From the NCBI GenBank assembly GCA_023957125.1, contig JAMLHL010000006.1, positions 1 to 64,000 of the forward strand: 64,000 nt of DNA, written 5' to 3'. Shown one piece after another: positions 1-8,581 of the stretch. A program made the translations under genes and the position numbers. Origin of the DNA: Chitinophagaceae bacterium (lineage in GTDB: Bacteria > Bacteroidota > Bacteroidia > Chitinophagales > Chitinophagaceae). The stretch's first letter is position 1; every line of letters starts with the position of its first letter. The notes under the pieces were generated by a model. It made no database searches. It was given only the letters and a program-made list of their open reading frames with translations, and had not been told where the DNA came from.

Positions 1-1059
1 GTAATAGTAGATGCGGTAGGTGCTACCAAATCAAAAAAGACGGATAGTCGGCCGCTGGAGCGGCAACCTACCGTTCCCCTAAAAGATTTATTGCAGGCTG
101 TAACGATGGGAGTGAACGAGGAAGATGTGTTTCTTTCTTTAGCTAACCGCCTGATACGGTTAGACAAGCAGCTTACTGAAAATGAAACAGACAAATTGCT
201 GGAATACTCCGGCGGCAGAAACCTGAAGCAGATCACAAAAATACTGATCGATGCCTGGGATCCTGACGTGATTGAAGCCAGGGCACAGGATATCATTCAG
301 CAAACCCATCCGGCAGACCGTAGCCCGGTCATGGAAGAGCAGGCGCGGCAAGATGCGCAGAAAGCATTGGCCAAACAAGCTTCTTTGCTGTTTAATGGTA
401 AGCTGAATGAATATATAGATACGGTGCGCAGGCAACACGATCAAATCATTGACCATATCAACCTGGACACTGTAACAAAAGCCGAGTGGAATAAAACATC
501 TGTTGATGTGGCACAAAACCTGGTGAGCGATTTTGCTGCCTACCTGGAAGCCAATAAAGACGAAATAAAAGCGCTTAGTATCTTTTACAACCAGCCTTAT
601 AATCGTCGGGAGATCACCTTTAAGATGATCAAAGAAGTAATGGAAAAAATAAAGCTCGAAAAACCGGTGCTGGCCCCTGCACATGTTTGGGGCGCTTTTG
701 CAACAGTAGAAAAGATAAACGGTGATTGTCCTAAAGACGAACTAACAGCGTTGGTATCGCTGATACGCAGGGTGTGTGGTATTGATAAAGAACTGCGCCC
801 TTATGATAAAACCATTGATGACAATTTTAAAAAATGGATCTTTTTGCAGAATGCCGGGCAGCACAACCGTTTTACGCAGCAGCAGATGGATTGGCTGCGC
901 AAGATCAAGGAACATATTGTAAGTTCTTACCATATTGAGCTGGACGACCTGGACTATACCCCTTTTGATGTCCACAGCGGCAGAGGAAAAATGTACCAGT
1001 TGTTTGGTAATGAAATGGAACAGATTATTAACGAACTAAATGAAGTATTGGCAGCATAA
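1..1059 (+). CDS. hsdR: Type I restriction enzyme R subunit, C-terminal part
   Basis: The frame is open from base 1, so the gene begins upstream of the window and only its last 352 codons are present. The first residues read VIVDAVGATKSKK, which fits the end of the second helicase lobe of HsdR. The rest is a charged, helical C-terminal domain (LLEYSGG, IDAWDPDVIEARAQ) of the EcoEI R-subunit C-terminal kind, which holds the motor subunit on the methylase core. The nuclease and Walker motifs would lie upstream and cannot be checked. A TTG at 91 is an internal codon, not the start. No hsdM or hsdS follows, so any partners are upstream. Confidence 0.85.
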   Translation, partial: VIVDAVGATKSKKTDSRPLERQPTVPLKDLLQAVTMGVNEEDVFLSLANRLIRLDKQLTENETDKLLEYSGGRNLKQITKILIDAWDPDVIEARAQDIIQQTHPADRSPVMEEQARQDAQKALAKQASLLFNGKLNEYIDTVRRQHDQIIDHINLDTVTKAEWNKTSVDVAQNLVSDFAAYLEANKDEIKALSIFYNQPYNRREITFKMIKEVMEKIKLEKPVLAPAHVWGAFATVEKINGDCPKDELTALVSLIRRVCGIDKELRPYDKTIDDNFKKWIFLQNAGQHNRFTQQQMDWLRKIKEHIVSSYHIELDDLDYTPFDVHSGRGKMYQLFGNEMEQIINELNEVLAA

Positions 1060-1238
1060 GGAGCTTTAAGGAAGGTGGCATAGCATATAAGCAAGATGTA
1101 AGCTTTATTAAGGAAGGTAAATAAGACGCTCATAATCAACCAATTAAGATAATTTATTAACTTTAAGCGAGATTTTTATCCCTTTAAGCAACATACAAGA
1201 GATGAGAAACCCGGTATCGAAAATAAATACCATTATTG

Positions 1239-1451
1239 CTAAGGAGTGTCTGCAAACGCAGCCTGAAAATCAATATTTCGAGATTGAATGATATCTATCT
1301 GTGTTTGTTCAAAACCGGGGCTATTCCCGGTTAAAATAAATAGCCGGTCTGTTCCTGCTATTGTTGCATCCAACAAGGCAGCATCACCCACAGGAAGAAA
1401 ACTATGAGTAAGCGGAAGGGTGATGTAGAAAAATCCGGGTAATGGGAACTC
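1239..1451 (-). pseudogene. Start-less open frame downstream of fabD, possible gene remnant
   Basis: The 412-bp gap between hsdR and fabD has no intact gene. On the minus strand a 70-codon frame without ATG, GTG or TTG near its 5' end runs from a stop at 1452 to the TAG at 1239. It has protein-like composition (for example SFLPVGDAALLDATIAGTD). On the plus strand a 29-codon frame from the ATG at 1202 reads MRNPVSKINTIIAKECLQTQ and ends at 1291; it vaguely resembles the start of an ATP-binding/AlbA-type protein. Either could be debris of genes once linked to the restriction system. I do not recognise the product. Confidence 0.3.
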
Positions 1452-1471
1452 CTACAAATCTTCTCCCGTTC

Positions 1472-2362
1472 CTATCCCACCCCCTCGGTAGCCACCGTTT
1501 TATCAATTTTTGCGATCAGTCCCTGCAATACTTTTCCCGGCCCTACCTCCGTAAACCGGGTGGCTTCGTCTGCGATCATTCTTTGTACACTTTGCGTCCA
1601 TCTCACTGCGCCGGTTAACTGGTCCACCAGGTTCTTCTTTATTACCGCGGGGTCGGTTACAGGCAGCCCGGTTACATTTTGGTACACAGGACAGGATGGA
1701 TTTCCAAAGCTGGCGGCTTCGATAGCTGCTGCCAGCTCCGCCTTCGCCGGCTCCATCAGCGGAGAGTGAAACGCGCCACTAACGGGGAGAACCAAAGCCC
1801 GTTTGGCGCCGGCTTCTTTCATACGCCGACAGGCTATTTCTATTCCTTTAACCGAACCGCTGATCACCAACTGCCCGGGACAGTTATAATTGGCGGGTAC
1901 TACTATTTCACCTGTTTCCTGTTGTATGGCTGCACATATTTCCTCCACTTTTACATCATCCAGCGCCAGCACAGCAGCCATAGATGAAGGCTGCAGTTCA
2001 CAGGCCTTTTGCATAGCCTGCGCTCTTATGATCACCAGTTGTAAGGCATCCTCAAACAGCAGGGTTTTATTAGCCACCAGGGCAGAGAACTCTCCCAGCG
2101 AATGTCCCGCAACCATATCGGGAAGGGTTGAATCCATTGTTTTGAACCGGATAACAGAATGCAGGAAAATAGCCGGCTGGGTTACCCTGGTTTGTTTCAG
2201 GTCTTCATCCGTGCCGGCAAACATGATATCTGAAATGCGAAAACCGGCGATGGCATCAGCCTGTTCAAACAATTCCTTTGCCAGTCCATTGGTTTCATAT
2301 AATTCTTTTCCCATCCCTGAAAACTGAGAACCCTGTCCGGGAAATACATAAGCATGCTTCAT
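1472..2362 (-). CDS. fabD: Malonyl CoA-acyl carrier protein transacylase
   Basis: FabD moves malonyl groups from CoA to acyl carrier protein, feeding chain elongation in type II fatty acid synthesis in the cytosol. The 296-residue length is typical. It opens with FPGQGSQ at residues 7-13, has the nucleophile elbow GHSLGEFSA with Ser88, and the catalytic-dyad histidine in GAFHSPLM (His199). It is the last gene of a minus-strand run (two PTPS-like genes, folE, fabD), 75 bp after folE. The link to pterin genes looks like co-transcription rather than a shared pathway. Confidence 0.96.
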   Translation of the reverse strand: MKHAYVFPGQGSQFSGMGKELYETNGLAKELFEQADAIAGFRISDIMFAGTDEDLKQTRVTQPAIFLHSVIRFKTMDSTLPDMVAGHSLGEFSALVANKTLLFEDALQLVIIRAQAMQKACELQPSSMAAVLALDDVKVEEICAAIQQETGEIVVPANYNCPGQLVISGSVKGIEIACRRMKEAGAKRALVLPVSGAFHSPLMEPAKAELAAAIEAASFGNPSCPVYQNVTGLPVTDPAVIKKNLVDQLTGAVRWTQSVQRMIADEATRFTEVGPGKVLQGLIAKIDKTVATEGVG

Positions 2363-2437
2363 GAGCGTTACTTTTAGGAGTTTTAGTTGTTTTAAAATGT
2401 TTCAGCGGTAATTTTTGCACTCAATAAATATACGGTT

Positions 2438-3034
2438 TTAGTGCAATGAGGAACCAATCAGCCGGATGAATTCGCTGCGGGTTTCGTTTTTTTCAAATTC
2501 CCCGAAAAAAGCAGAAGTGGTGGTAACGGAGTTTTGCTTTTGTACCCCCCTCATCATCATGCAGAGGTGAGACGCTTCAATCACCACCGCTACTCCTAAT
2601 GGTTTTAAGGTCTTTTTTATCACTTCCAGTATCTGGGTGGTCAGTCGCTCCTGCACCTGCAAACGACGGGCATACACATCTACCACACGGGCAATTTTAC
2701 TTAACCCGGTGATCCAGCCGTTGGGTATATAGGCAATATGGGCCTTGCCGAAAAAGGGCAGCATGTGGTGTTCGCACATACTGTATAATTCGATGTCCTT
2801 TACAATGATCATCTTACTGATCGGTTCATGAAATTTGGCGGAACTCAAAATATTTTCCGCGTTCATACTATATCCCTGCGTTAAATATTGCATTGATTTT
2901 GCCATCCGTTCAGGGGTCTTCAGCAAACCTTCCCTGTTTGGATCTTCCCCCAATAACGATAACAGGTTTTTATAATTTTCCTGCAATGCGAGGGTAATCT
3001 GTTCGTCAAACTGCTCCACTTTTTTATAGGCCAT
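2438..3034 (-). CDS. folE: GTP cyclohydrolase I
   Basis: FolE opens the GTP ring to give 7,8-dihydroneopterin triphosphate, the precursor of folate, biopterin-like and 7-deazaguanine compounds. At 198 residues it is normal in length. The zinc ligands are visible as Cys87 and His90 in MCEHHMLPF and Cys158 in SHLCMMMRG; the block [15 protein letters not shown] is the family signature. The two genes just upstream on the same strand encode PTPS/QueD-type enzymes that would use its product, so the three probably form one pterin operon. Confidence 0.96.
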   Translation of the reverse strand: MAYKKVEQFDEQITLALQENYKNLLSLLGEDPNREGLLKTPERMAKSMQYLTQGYSMNAENILSSAKFHEPISKMIIVKDIELYSMCEHHMLPFFGKAHIAYIPNGWITGLSKIARVVDVYARRLQVQERLTTQILEVIKKTLKPLGVAVVIEASHLCMMMRGVQKQNSVTTTSAFFGEFEKNETRSEFIRLIGSSLH

Positions 3035-3077
3035 AAATTATGCTTAAATGAATGATTAAAAATGTACTTAAATCAAA

Positions 3078-3494
3078 TTACGTAGCCGGGTATTCCACGA
3101 AGTTCCTCGGCGTTTCATAAAGCCGGATCTGCAACCCGTATTTTTCGCTGACATGAGGCCGAAGGAGGTTGTAGATCGCCACTGCGATATTTTCTGAAGT
3201 AGGATTCCTGTCTTTGAATTCCACCGTGTCCAGGTTGAGATTTTTATGATCGAACCGGGTTAAAACCTGTTCCTGTATCAAGTCCGACAACACCTTCATA
3301 TCCATCACGAATCCGGTTTCAGGATCCGGATCACCGGTAACCTTTACCTCCAGTTCATAATTATGCCCGTGATAATGAGGATTACTGCATTTGCCGAACA
3401 CTCTGAAATTAGTATCCGCATCCCACCGGGGGTTAAACAGCCGGTGTGCGGCATTGAATCGTTCTCTGCGGAAAACAGCTACCTTTTTATCCAT
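3078..3494 (-). CDS. queD: 6-pyruvoyl-tetrahydropterin synthase / QueD family enzyme, copy 1
   Basis: This 138-residue protein converts dihydroneopterin triphosphate, either to 6-carboxytetrahydropterin (QueD, queuosine route) or to pyruvoyltetrahydropterin (PTPS). Zinc ligands are His17 (FNAAHRL), His42 and His44 (HGHNY); the catalytic thiol is Cys36. The spacing Cys-x5-HGHNY matches animal-type PTPS, whereas E. coli QueD has Cys-x3-HGH. DHKNLN and LYETPRNFVEY give the remaining active-site residues. It lies 43 bp upstream of folE. The reaction cannot be settled by eye. Confidence 0.9.
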   Translation of the reverse strand: MDKKVAVFRRERFNAAHRLFNPRWDADTNFRVFGKCSNPHYHGHNYELEVKVTGDPDPETGFVMDMKVLSDLIQEQVLTRFDHKNLNLDTVEFKDRNPTSENIAVAIYNLLRPHVSEKYGLQIRLYETPRNFVEYPAT

Positions 3495-3552
3495 AACTGG
3501 TGATTATTAAAGTTCAAAACGCTTTTTTTTACCCCTGGCATCATTGGATTTG

Positions 3553-3963
3553 TTACTTCCCAAAGTATTCAACAAAAATGGTGGGGGTTTCATACAATTT
3601 CACCGCATGCAGTTGCACAGGCGCCGGAAGCGCTTTTTCAAGCTGCTCCCAGATGGCTACGGCCAGGTTTTCTGTGGAACACATTTTACCTTTCATGAAA
3701 TCCACATCTTCATTGAGGTTGAGATGATCCAGCTTTTCCAGCACATGGGTTTTGATGGACAGGCTTAATTTTTTTACATCCAGTACAAAACCGGTGTCGG
3801 GATCGGGTTCTCCTTTGATGGTTACATATAATTCATAATTGTGCCCATGCCAGTTTTCATTGGCGCATTTACCAAACACCTCTTCATTCTTTTCCCTGCT
3901 CCAATCCGGGTTAAATAATTTATGCGCTGCGTTAAAATGTTCCACACGGGTCAGGTAAACCAT
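3553..3963 (-). CDS. queD: 6-pyruvoyl-tetrahydropterin synthase / QueD family enzyme, copy 2
   Basis: This is a second 136-residue PTPS/QueD-type enzyme, 58 bp upstream of the first and clearly a diverged paralogue. An in-frame ATG at 4026 exists, but the start is placed at 3963 (MVYLTRVEHFNAAHKL) because the alignment with copy 1 begins there. Metal ligands His14, His39, His41 and catalytic Cys33 are intact with the same Cys-x5-HGHNY spacing, followed by LDHLNLNED and LYETPTIFVEY. Keeping both copies intact in one operon with folE suggests two different substrates or products. Confidence 0.88.
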   Translation of the reverse strand: MVYLTRVEHFNAAHKLFNPDWSREKNEEVFGKCANENWHGHNYELYVTIKGEPDPDTGFVLDVKKLSLSIKTHVLEKLDHLNLNEDVDFMKGKMCSTENLAVAIWEQLEKALPAPVQLHAVKLYETPTIFVEYFGK

Positions 3964-4098
3964 GTTTCTTAAATTTGCGCAAAGGTAAGATTTAGCGGGG
4001 AAGCGGGAAGGCAAATTAGGTTTCAAGACTGATACAGTTCCATAGATTGATCAACTGCCCCTTTGTCCGACCTGCATCAATGAACCGGCTTTTTGCGT

Positions 4099-4212
4099 GG
4101 GTGCATCCCATATTTTCGCCCCACCTGTGGCATGCCGGTCGGTGGGACACCGACCGGCAGTGAGTTCTACAGGCGGGTGTCACACCCGCCTGCGAAAATA
4201 TGGGATGCACCC
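4099..4212. repeat. Palindromic interspersed element, full-length copy
   Basis: The element is 114 bp with 21-bp terminal inverted arms (4099-4119 and 4192-4212) that match perfectly. Inside lie two more perfect hairpins: GCCGGTCGGTG / CACCGACCGGC at 4134-4158, and AGGCGGGTGT / ACACCCGCCT at 4171-4191. The same parts recur in truncated or diverged form at 52907-52987 and 48147-48224. It sits between the start of the second PTPS gene and pnuC, carries no gene, and creates only spurious frames. It looks like a MITE- or REP-like element with strong RNA folding on both strands. Confidence 0.85.
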
Positions 4213-4301
4213 TTTTGCATTCCTGAAATGCTGATCTTTGCAATTTTAATTTTCCCGGGAAAGGCATTCCTTCGCTTGTTGGTACCTCCGGAACCTGATA
4301 T

Positions 4302-4991
4302 ATGGTGAAACAATTTTTCAGCGTCCATACCGAATTCTTCCATCTGCTGAATTACTCCATGAGCTATCTGGAATTCTTCGGGGTAATATTTGGTTTGCTG
4401 GCGGTGTGGTTATCTGCCAGGGCCGTTATCTGGACCTGGCCGGTTGGCCTTTTAAATATCGTATTGGCCTTTATTTTATATTATCAGGTCCAGCTTTATC
4501 CGGACATGTTCCTCCAGTCTTTCTTTTTTGTTACCAATCTTGTGGGATGGTGGCGGTGGGCCCATCCAAAGCCGGGTGAGGAAAACCGGAAGCAGCAGTT
4601 GAAAGTGAGTTTTTTGAAGAAAAACCAATTGGTATTAACGCTTTTTTCGGGTATCGGCGGTACGCTCATATTGGGGAAACTTGCCAGTGGCCTGCACCAA
4701 TGGCTCCCTGCGATTTTCCCCCTACCGAGTGCTTACCCTTACGTGGATTCCTTTATTTTGGTGATGAGCGTGATAGCCACTTTTTTCGTCATTCAAAAAA
4801 AGATAGAATCCTGGATAATATGGATTGCCGTGGATATTGTAGCTACGCTTTTATATTTTATTAAAGGAGTGAAATTTTACAGCCTGGAATATTTTATTTT
4901 CACCCTGATTGCCGGTTTTGGCCTATGGCACTGGATCCGGGAATATAAAAGTTATCCGGCTGCTGACCAGGAAAAGACATTGGGTACCTGA
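4302..4991 (+). CDS. pnuC: PnuC-type nicotinamide riboside transporter
   Basis: This 229-residue inner-membrane protein has seven or so hydrophobic spans, as in PnuC, a facilitator for nicotinamide riboside coupled to phosphorylation inside the cell. Family motifs are visible: WTWPVGLLNI, QSFFFVTNLVGWWRW and the C-terminal EYFIFTLIAGFGLWHW. The start at 4302 is the longest choice; an internal ATG at 4356 (MSYLEFFGV) fits the usual N terminus better. PnuC-like proteins may also carry thiamine or riboflavin; no riboswitch is evident upstream, so the substrate is unproven. It converges with the next gene 7 bp away. Confidence 0.88.
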   Translation: MVKQFFSVHTEFFHLLNYSMSYLEFFGVIFGLLAVWLSARAVIWTWPVGLLNIVLAFILYYQVQLYPDMFLQSFFFVTNLVGWWRWAHPKPGEENRKQQLKVSFLKKNQLVLTLFSGIGGTLILGKLASGLHQWLPAIFPLPSAYPYVDSFILVMSVIATFFVIQKKIESWIIWIAVDIVATLLYFIKGVKFYSLEYFIFTLIAGFGLWHWIREYKSYPAADQEKTLGT

Positions 4992-4998
4992 TGCCGGG

Positions 4999-5844
4999 CT
5001 ATTTCCACAACTCAAGGATAAGCCTGCGGATGGCCTTTGTTATATCCCCCGAATACCGCGCTTGCCGCCACCGGCCAACAGACCGTACTCCTTTTATTAC
5101 ATTGGTTAAAAACACTTCGTCTGCTTCCTGTAAGTCCTCCGGCGTTAACGGCTGTTCCCTGACGGTGAAGCCCGATTGTGGTAATTTCTGTAACAGGTAT
5201 TGCCGGGTAACGCCTGCAATCCCGCCTTCCGACAACGGTGGGGTGCAAATGGTACCGTTTTTGATCCAGAAAACATTGGCTATGGTTGCATCTGCTACCC
5301 GTCCGTACTGGTTCAATACGAGGGCGTCGTCCAGCCCGTTTTGGCGGGCATATAAGGCTGCCATTACATAGGGCAGGAAGTTATTGGATTTTATTTTTGA
5401 AAAAATATTACAGGCCTTGGTGGCTTCCGGGCAGATATCCACTACCAGCCCTTCGGATGGTTCTGTTGCCGTTGGAGGAGCCGGGAGAGCCGTACCCTGT
5501 ATAATATAATTGGGCCGCAAATCCTCCAGGTCGTATAATCCTCCATTGCTCCTGAAAACCACCATACGGATTACGGCGGAATCTCCGATCCTGTTCTTCT
5601 CACACAGGGAAAGGATGTCATCCTCAAGATGAGCAGGGGTAAAAAACTCGGGAATACTGAGTTGCAGAAGCCTCATGCCCTGCAATAATCTTTCGAAATG
5701 CAGTTCTTTAAAAATGATTTTTTCCTTAACTACCCGAATGGTTTCAAACAGGCCGTCGCCGTACCTGAACGACCGGTTGTCGGGAGAGATCACCGCTTTC
5801 CCTTCGCGAAAAAGCTGACCGTTATGGACAAAATAACCAGGCAT
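4999..5844 (-). CDS. Class IV PLP aminotransferase (PabC / BCAT / D-amino-acid type)
   Basis: At 281 residues this is a fold-type IV PLP enzyme. DGLFETIRV at 30-38 is the family opening; the Schiff-base lysine is Lys152 in IKSNNFLPY; GRVADATIANVF and LSEGGIAGVTR are the cofactor phosphate and loop motifs, and EVFLTNVIKGVRSV closes the site. Family members include aminodeoxychorismate lyase, branched-chain and D-amino-acid aminotransferases. The size and the SxGGIAGVTR type lean towards PabC-like lyase (folate), in keeping with nearby folE, but the exact reaction is inferred. Confidence 0.85.
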   Translation of the reverse strand: MPGYFVHNGQLFREGKAVISPDNRSFRYGDGLFETIRVVKEKIIFKELHFERLLQGMRLLQLSIPEFFTPAHLEDDILSLCEKNRIGDSAVIRMVVFRSNGGLYDLEDLRPNYIIQGTALPAPPTATEPSEGLVVDICPEATKACNIFSKIKSNNFLPYVMAALYARQNGLDDALVLNQYGRVADATIANVFWIKNGTICTPPLSEGGIAGVTRQYLLQKLPQSGFTVREQPLTPEDLQEADEVFLTNVIKGVRSVGRWRQARYSGDITKAIRRLILELWK

Positions 5845-5882
5845 AAAAAACGATTAAGTAAGTATCCTAAAGTAATATAAAA

Positions 5883-6560
5883 CTACTTATTCTCAACGAT
5901 ACCTGACTTGACGGCGTATAGAATCAATCCTGCAACGGATTTGGACCCGGTTTTGGATTTGAGCTTATCCCTGATCGCTTCTACGGTGCGGGGGCTTAAC
6001 GCTACGATATCGGCTATTTCCTTGGTACTTTTTTCATCGCACATCAACTGGAGAATATGCTTTTCCTTATCGCTCAGTTTTACATCTGCGGGGGAGAAAC
6101 TGTCTGTATTCCGTTTGGTGCGCAAGCCGTCTAACAGCGCTTTATTGGTAAGTTCATTGAAATAGTATTCGTTATCGTAGCAGGTGCGGATGGCCTCGTA
6201 AATGACTTCAGAATCGGAGTTTTTTGTAAGATAGGCGTTAGCTCCTACTTCCATCAGCCGGGAGATCATGGAATGGTCATTGTGCATCGTGAGCATAATG
6301 ATCCTGATCTCGGGATATAATTTCTTGATTTCTGGAAGAACCGTTATGCCGTCCATCACCGGCATCTGGATATCGAGTAAAATGATATCGGGTTGCAGAT
6401 GTTTAAGCAAATGTAAAAGCTGCTGTCCGTTTTCCGCTTCACCGATGATACGGATATCTTTTTTGAGGCTTAAGGCTGTCTTCACGCCCGCCCTGAACAG
6501 CGCATGGTCATCTGCTATAATTACTTTGAGACTTGCTTCGGGGCCGTAGGATTTCATCAA
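5883..6560 (-). CDS. NarL/FixJ-type response regulator
   Basis: A receiver domain (residues about 12-130) with acidic pocket ADDH and phospho-acceptor Asp63 in LLDIQMP is followed by a LuxR-type helix-turn-helix (LSDKEKHILQLMCDEKSTKEI to PRTVEAIRDKL). It should bind DNA after phosphorylation by a NarX-type kinase. No kinase is adjacent on this strand; a second regulator lies 139 bp upstream and a kinase-regulator pair faces it at 9274-10804. The three regulators are paralogues and may share that kinase. The start at 6560 (MMKSYGP) is uncertain by a few codons. Confidence 0.92.
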   Translation of the reverse strand: MMKSYGPEASLKVIIADDHALFRAGVKTALSLKKDIRIIGEAENGQQLLHLLKHLQPDIILLDIQMPVMDGITVLPEIKKLYPEIRIIMLTMHNDHSMISRLMEVGANAYLTKNSDSEVIYEAIRTCYDNEYYFNELTNKALLDGLRTKRNTDSFSPADVKLSDKEKHILQLMCDEKSTKEIADIVALSPRTVEAIRDKLKSKTGSKSVAGLILYAVKSGIVENK

Positions 6561-6699
6561 AATATTTCTTTTGCTTCATTTGTAAACGGTGTTTTTCGCG
6601 GGTAGCCGGGTGCAATTTCAGTTAAAAACGGAAATCTCCTTCGTATTATTACCCGGGAATGAAATTTAGTGAGATCAGCGCTCATTTTTTTGTCAGGCA

Positions 6700-7365
6700 T
6701 CAGTCAATCAACCGGTTCCGCATCCCGTACATCACCAGTCCCGCTATGGTCCGGGCGCCCACTTTTGCCTTCATGTTCTGCCTCACGGTTTCAATGGTCC
6801 GGGGGCTGAGATACACTTCCTTAGATATTTCTTCGGTGGTTTTGTCTTCGGAAATGAGTTTTAGGATTTTTAATTCCTTTTCATTGAATTTTACCGTCTT
6901 GGGATAATATTGTCTGACCTGTTTTTTATGCTGCAATTTTAATAAAACGGCTTTGTTTACCAGCTCATTAAAATAAAAATCATCGTTCATACAGGTCAGG
7001 ATCGCGTTGTAAATTTCTTCGGGATCGGTGGTTTTGGTAAGATACGCATTGGCTCCCATTTCCATCATCCTGGAAATCATTTCCTGGTCGTCGTACATGG
7101 TGAGCACGATGATCTTCACGGCTTCATATTCTTTCCTGATCAATGAAATGGCGTTCACCCCGTCCATTTCCGGCATCCTTATATCCATCAGCAACACATC
7201 GGGCAGTTTGATCTTCATCTTATGCATCAGGTCCTTTCCATCCTCCGCCTCCCAGATTATTTTAAGGTAATTCTTACCACTCATTGCCATTTTAATGCCA
7301 TCCCTGAAAATCTTATGGTCGTCGGCCATAGCTACCTTTATCTCATAATTGTTGGTTATTGCCAT
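6700..7365 (-). CDS. NarL/FixJ-type response regulator
   Basis: This 221-residue two-domain regulator has the receiver pocket ADDHKIF, phospho-acceptor Asp61 in LLMDIRMP, and a C-terminal LuxR helix-turn-helix with SPRTIETVRQNM. It lies upstream of the previous regulator on the same strand, but the 139-bp gap suggests separate control. A GC-rich hairpin at 7382-7410 sits in its 5' leader, only 16 bp from the start codon. It shares the 780-bp upstream region with the divergent gene at 8146. Confidence 0.92.
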   Translation of the reverse strand: MAITNNYEIKVAMADDHKIFRDGIKMAMSGKNYLKIIWEAEDGKDLMHKMKIKLPDVLLMDIRMPEMDGVNAISLIRKEYEAVKIIVLTMYDDQEMISRMMEMGANAYLTKTTDPEEIYNAILTCMNDDFYFNELVNKAVLLKLQHKKQVRQYYPKTVKFNEKELKILKLISEDKTTEEISKEVYLSPRTIETVRQNMKAKVGARTIAGLVMYGMRNRLID

Positions 7366-8145
7366 CGGATATCAAATTGGTAGCGCCGGGATCCATTCGC
7401 CGCCGGCGCTGAATTATATTACTTACAAACTTCGCAAATCAACAGGACTATATTCACGTAATACTACTTGGTATTTACCCGAAATAAAAAGTTATGCACA
7501 CGTATCCACATCCGGGTAAAACCATCATGCATCACGTAATTCCTGAAAGGATCAGAATGAGTAAAACTGCTCTTGCCTGGAAAGACCAGCGATCTTATAT
7601 TTGTTTTTGAAGTTGATTGGCGAGGATTCAGCAACCTCAAATCAAATCCAATGTTCCGAACCGTCCAATAAATAATTCCAATGTCTGTGAAGAATCAAAA
7701 GCAAAATCCAATGTCAATCAACTTTCTTAACACCAAATATCGTATCATATACCCGTTTTAAATCCTGATATCCGGATACTGAGCCGCCCACTCTGGTTTT
7801 TTCATTAAATTTACTGATTTCCACCTTCCGGAAAAGACCTCTTTTTAAGAGAAAATCCGCCTCTTTTAAACAATATTCCTTCCCGATTTAGCCCGTCGGG
7901 GAACTAAAAGTAAGAAATTTTACGGGTATCATCATAGTAAAATTACTAATTTTTATGAGTAATTTTACTCATTTTTGATTACTTTAAACCTGTCCTCTTT
8001 TTAATCACAACTCCGTCTCCTGCTGCATTATATCCTTTTTGATAAAGGGGATATCTCCTATTATCCTCTTGCATATCCGGGTATTAGCTGCCATTTTTAC
8101 CATATATCAATCCAAACTTTTATAAACCACAAAAACTTTACAACT
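7366..8145. other. 780-bp divergent regulatory region with ordered short repeats
   Basis: No gene is evident. TCCAATGT occurs at 7647, 7677 and 7707, exactly 30 bp apart, with a TCCAATA at 7664. Further along, AGTAAAATTACT (7936-7947) and its exact reverse complement AGTAATTTTACT (7958-7969) form a 12-bp inverted repeat with a 10-bp spacer. Both look like protein-binding sites between divergent genes, one of which encodes a response regulator. Confidence 0.5.
7382..7410 (-). promoter_or_regulatory. GC-rich hairpin in the leader of the regulator at 6700-7365
   Basis: AGCGCCGG (7382-7389) and CCGGCGCT (7403-7410) form an 8-bp perfect stem with a 13-base loop, 16 bp upstream of the start codon and with no T-run after it. 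In an otherwise AT-rich gap it could limit translation or protect the message. Confidence 0.45.
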
Positions 8146-8526
8146 ATGATGAAAAAGGATGTACTTGTTCAGTCTCAACCACAGGTTCACGAAAACATTG
8201 GCGAACACATCGGCTTTGAAATGGGCGCCAGAATGGTGAAAGATTATTATGACAAATTTGGCGAAAACCAGGCTCATTTTGTAGGCCGCAGTATTATTGA
8301 AAAAATACTGGAACAACCGGATTGCGTAGGGATCCGGATGTACAAAGCGCTTAATGCCAAAGGCGAACAAACCTATGTATTTGTTGGTATAGACGGCCAG
8401 GGCAAAGCCATTCTGGAATATACCGCCATCAACGACAGCGGTTCTTTAACCAAAGAAACCGGGATAGTCGCCAATAAATTCTCGCCCATTAAGCCCGGCG
8501 ACGGTTGGTTTGAATGGAGTTTTTAA
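8146..8526 (+). CDS. Conserved small protein of unknown function
   Basis: A 126-residue soluble, acidic protein with no signal peptide or membrane span. I do not recognise a named domain. Segments such as NIGEHIGFEMGARMVKDYYD and the ending KPGDGWFEWSF look conserved rather than random. Codon use matches the neighbours. It precedes the seven-helix protein, kinase and regulator genes on the same strand, but a likely promoter at 8544 separates it from them. A role in the same signalling unit is only an inference from position. Confidence 0.7.
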   Translation: MMKKDVLVQSQPQVHENIGEHIGFEMGARMVKDYYDKFGENQAHFVGRSIIEKILEQPDCVGIRMYKALNAKGEQTYVFVGIDGQGKAILEYTAINDSGSLTKETGIVANKFSPIKPGDGWFEWSF

Positions 8527-8543
8527 TTTATATCTATTGTTGT

Positions 8544-8551
8544 TATATTTG
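8544..8551 (+). promoter_or_regulatory. Bacteroidota -7 element before the seven-helix membrane protein
   Basis: TATATTTG matches the TAnnTTTG -7 box. The -33 half is poor. Transcription would begin about 8557, only some 25 bases before the proposed ATT start at 8582, which supports a start near there and not at the downstream TTG. Confidence 0.5.
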
Positions 8552-8581
8552 GGAAAATAAACAACCCTTATAACAACTTAT

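Noticed and set aside
4016..4267. Small gene across the palindromic element at 4099-4212
   Set aside because: The frame is made of inverted repeat sequence, has no protein-like features, and similar frames appear wherever the element occurs.
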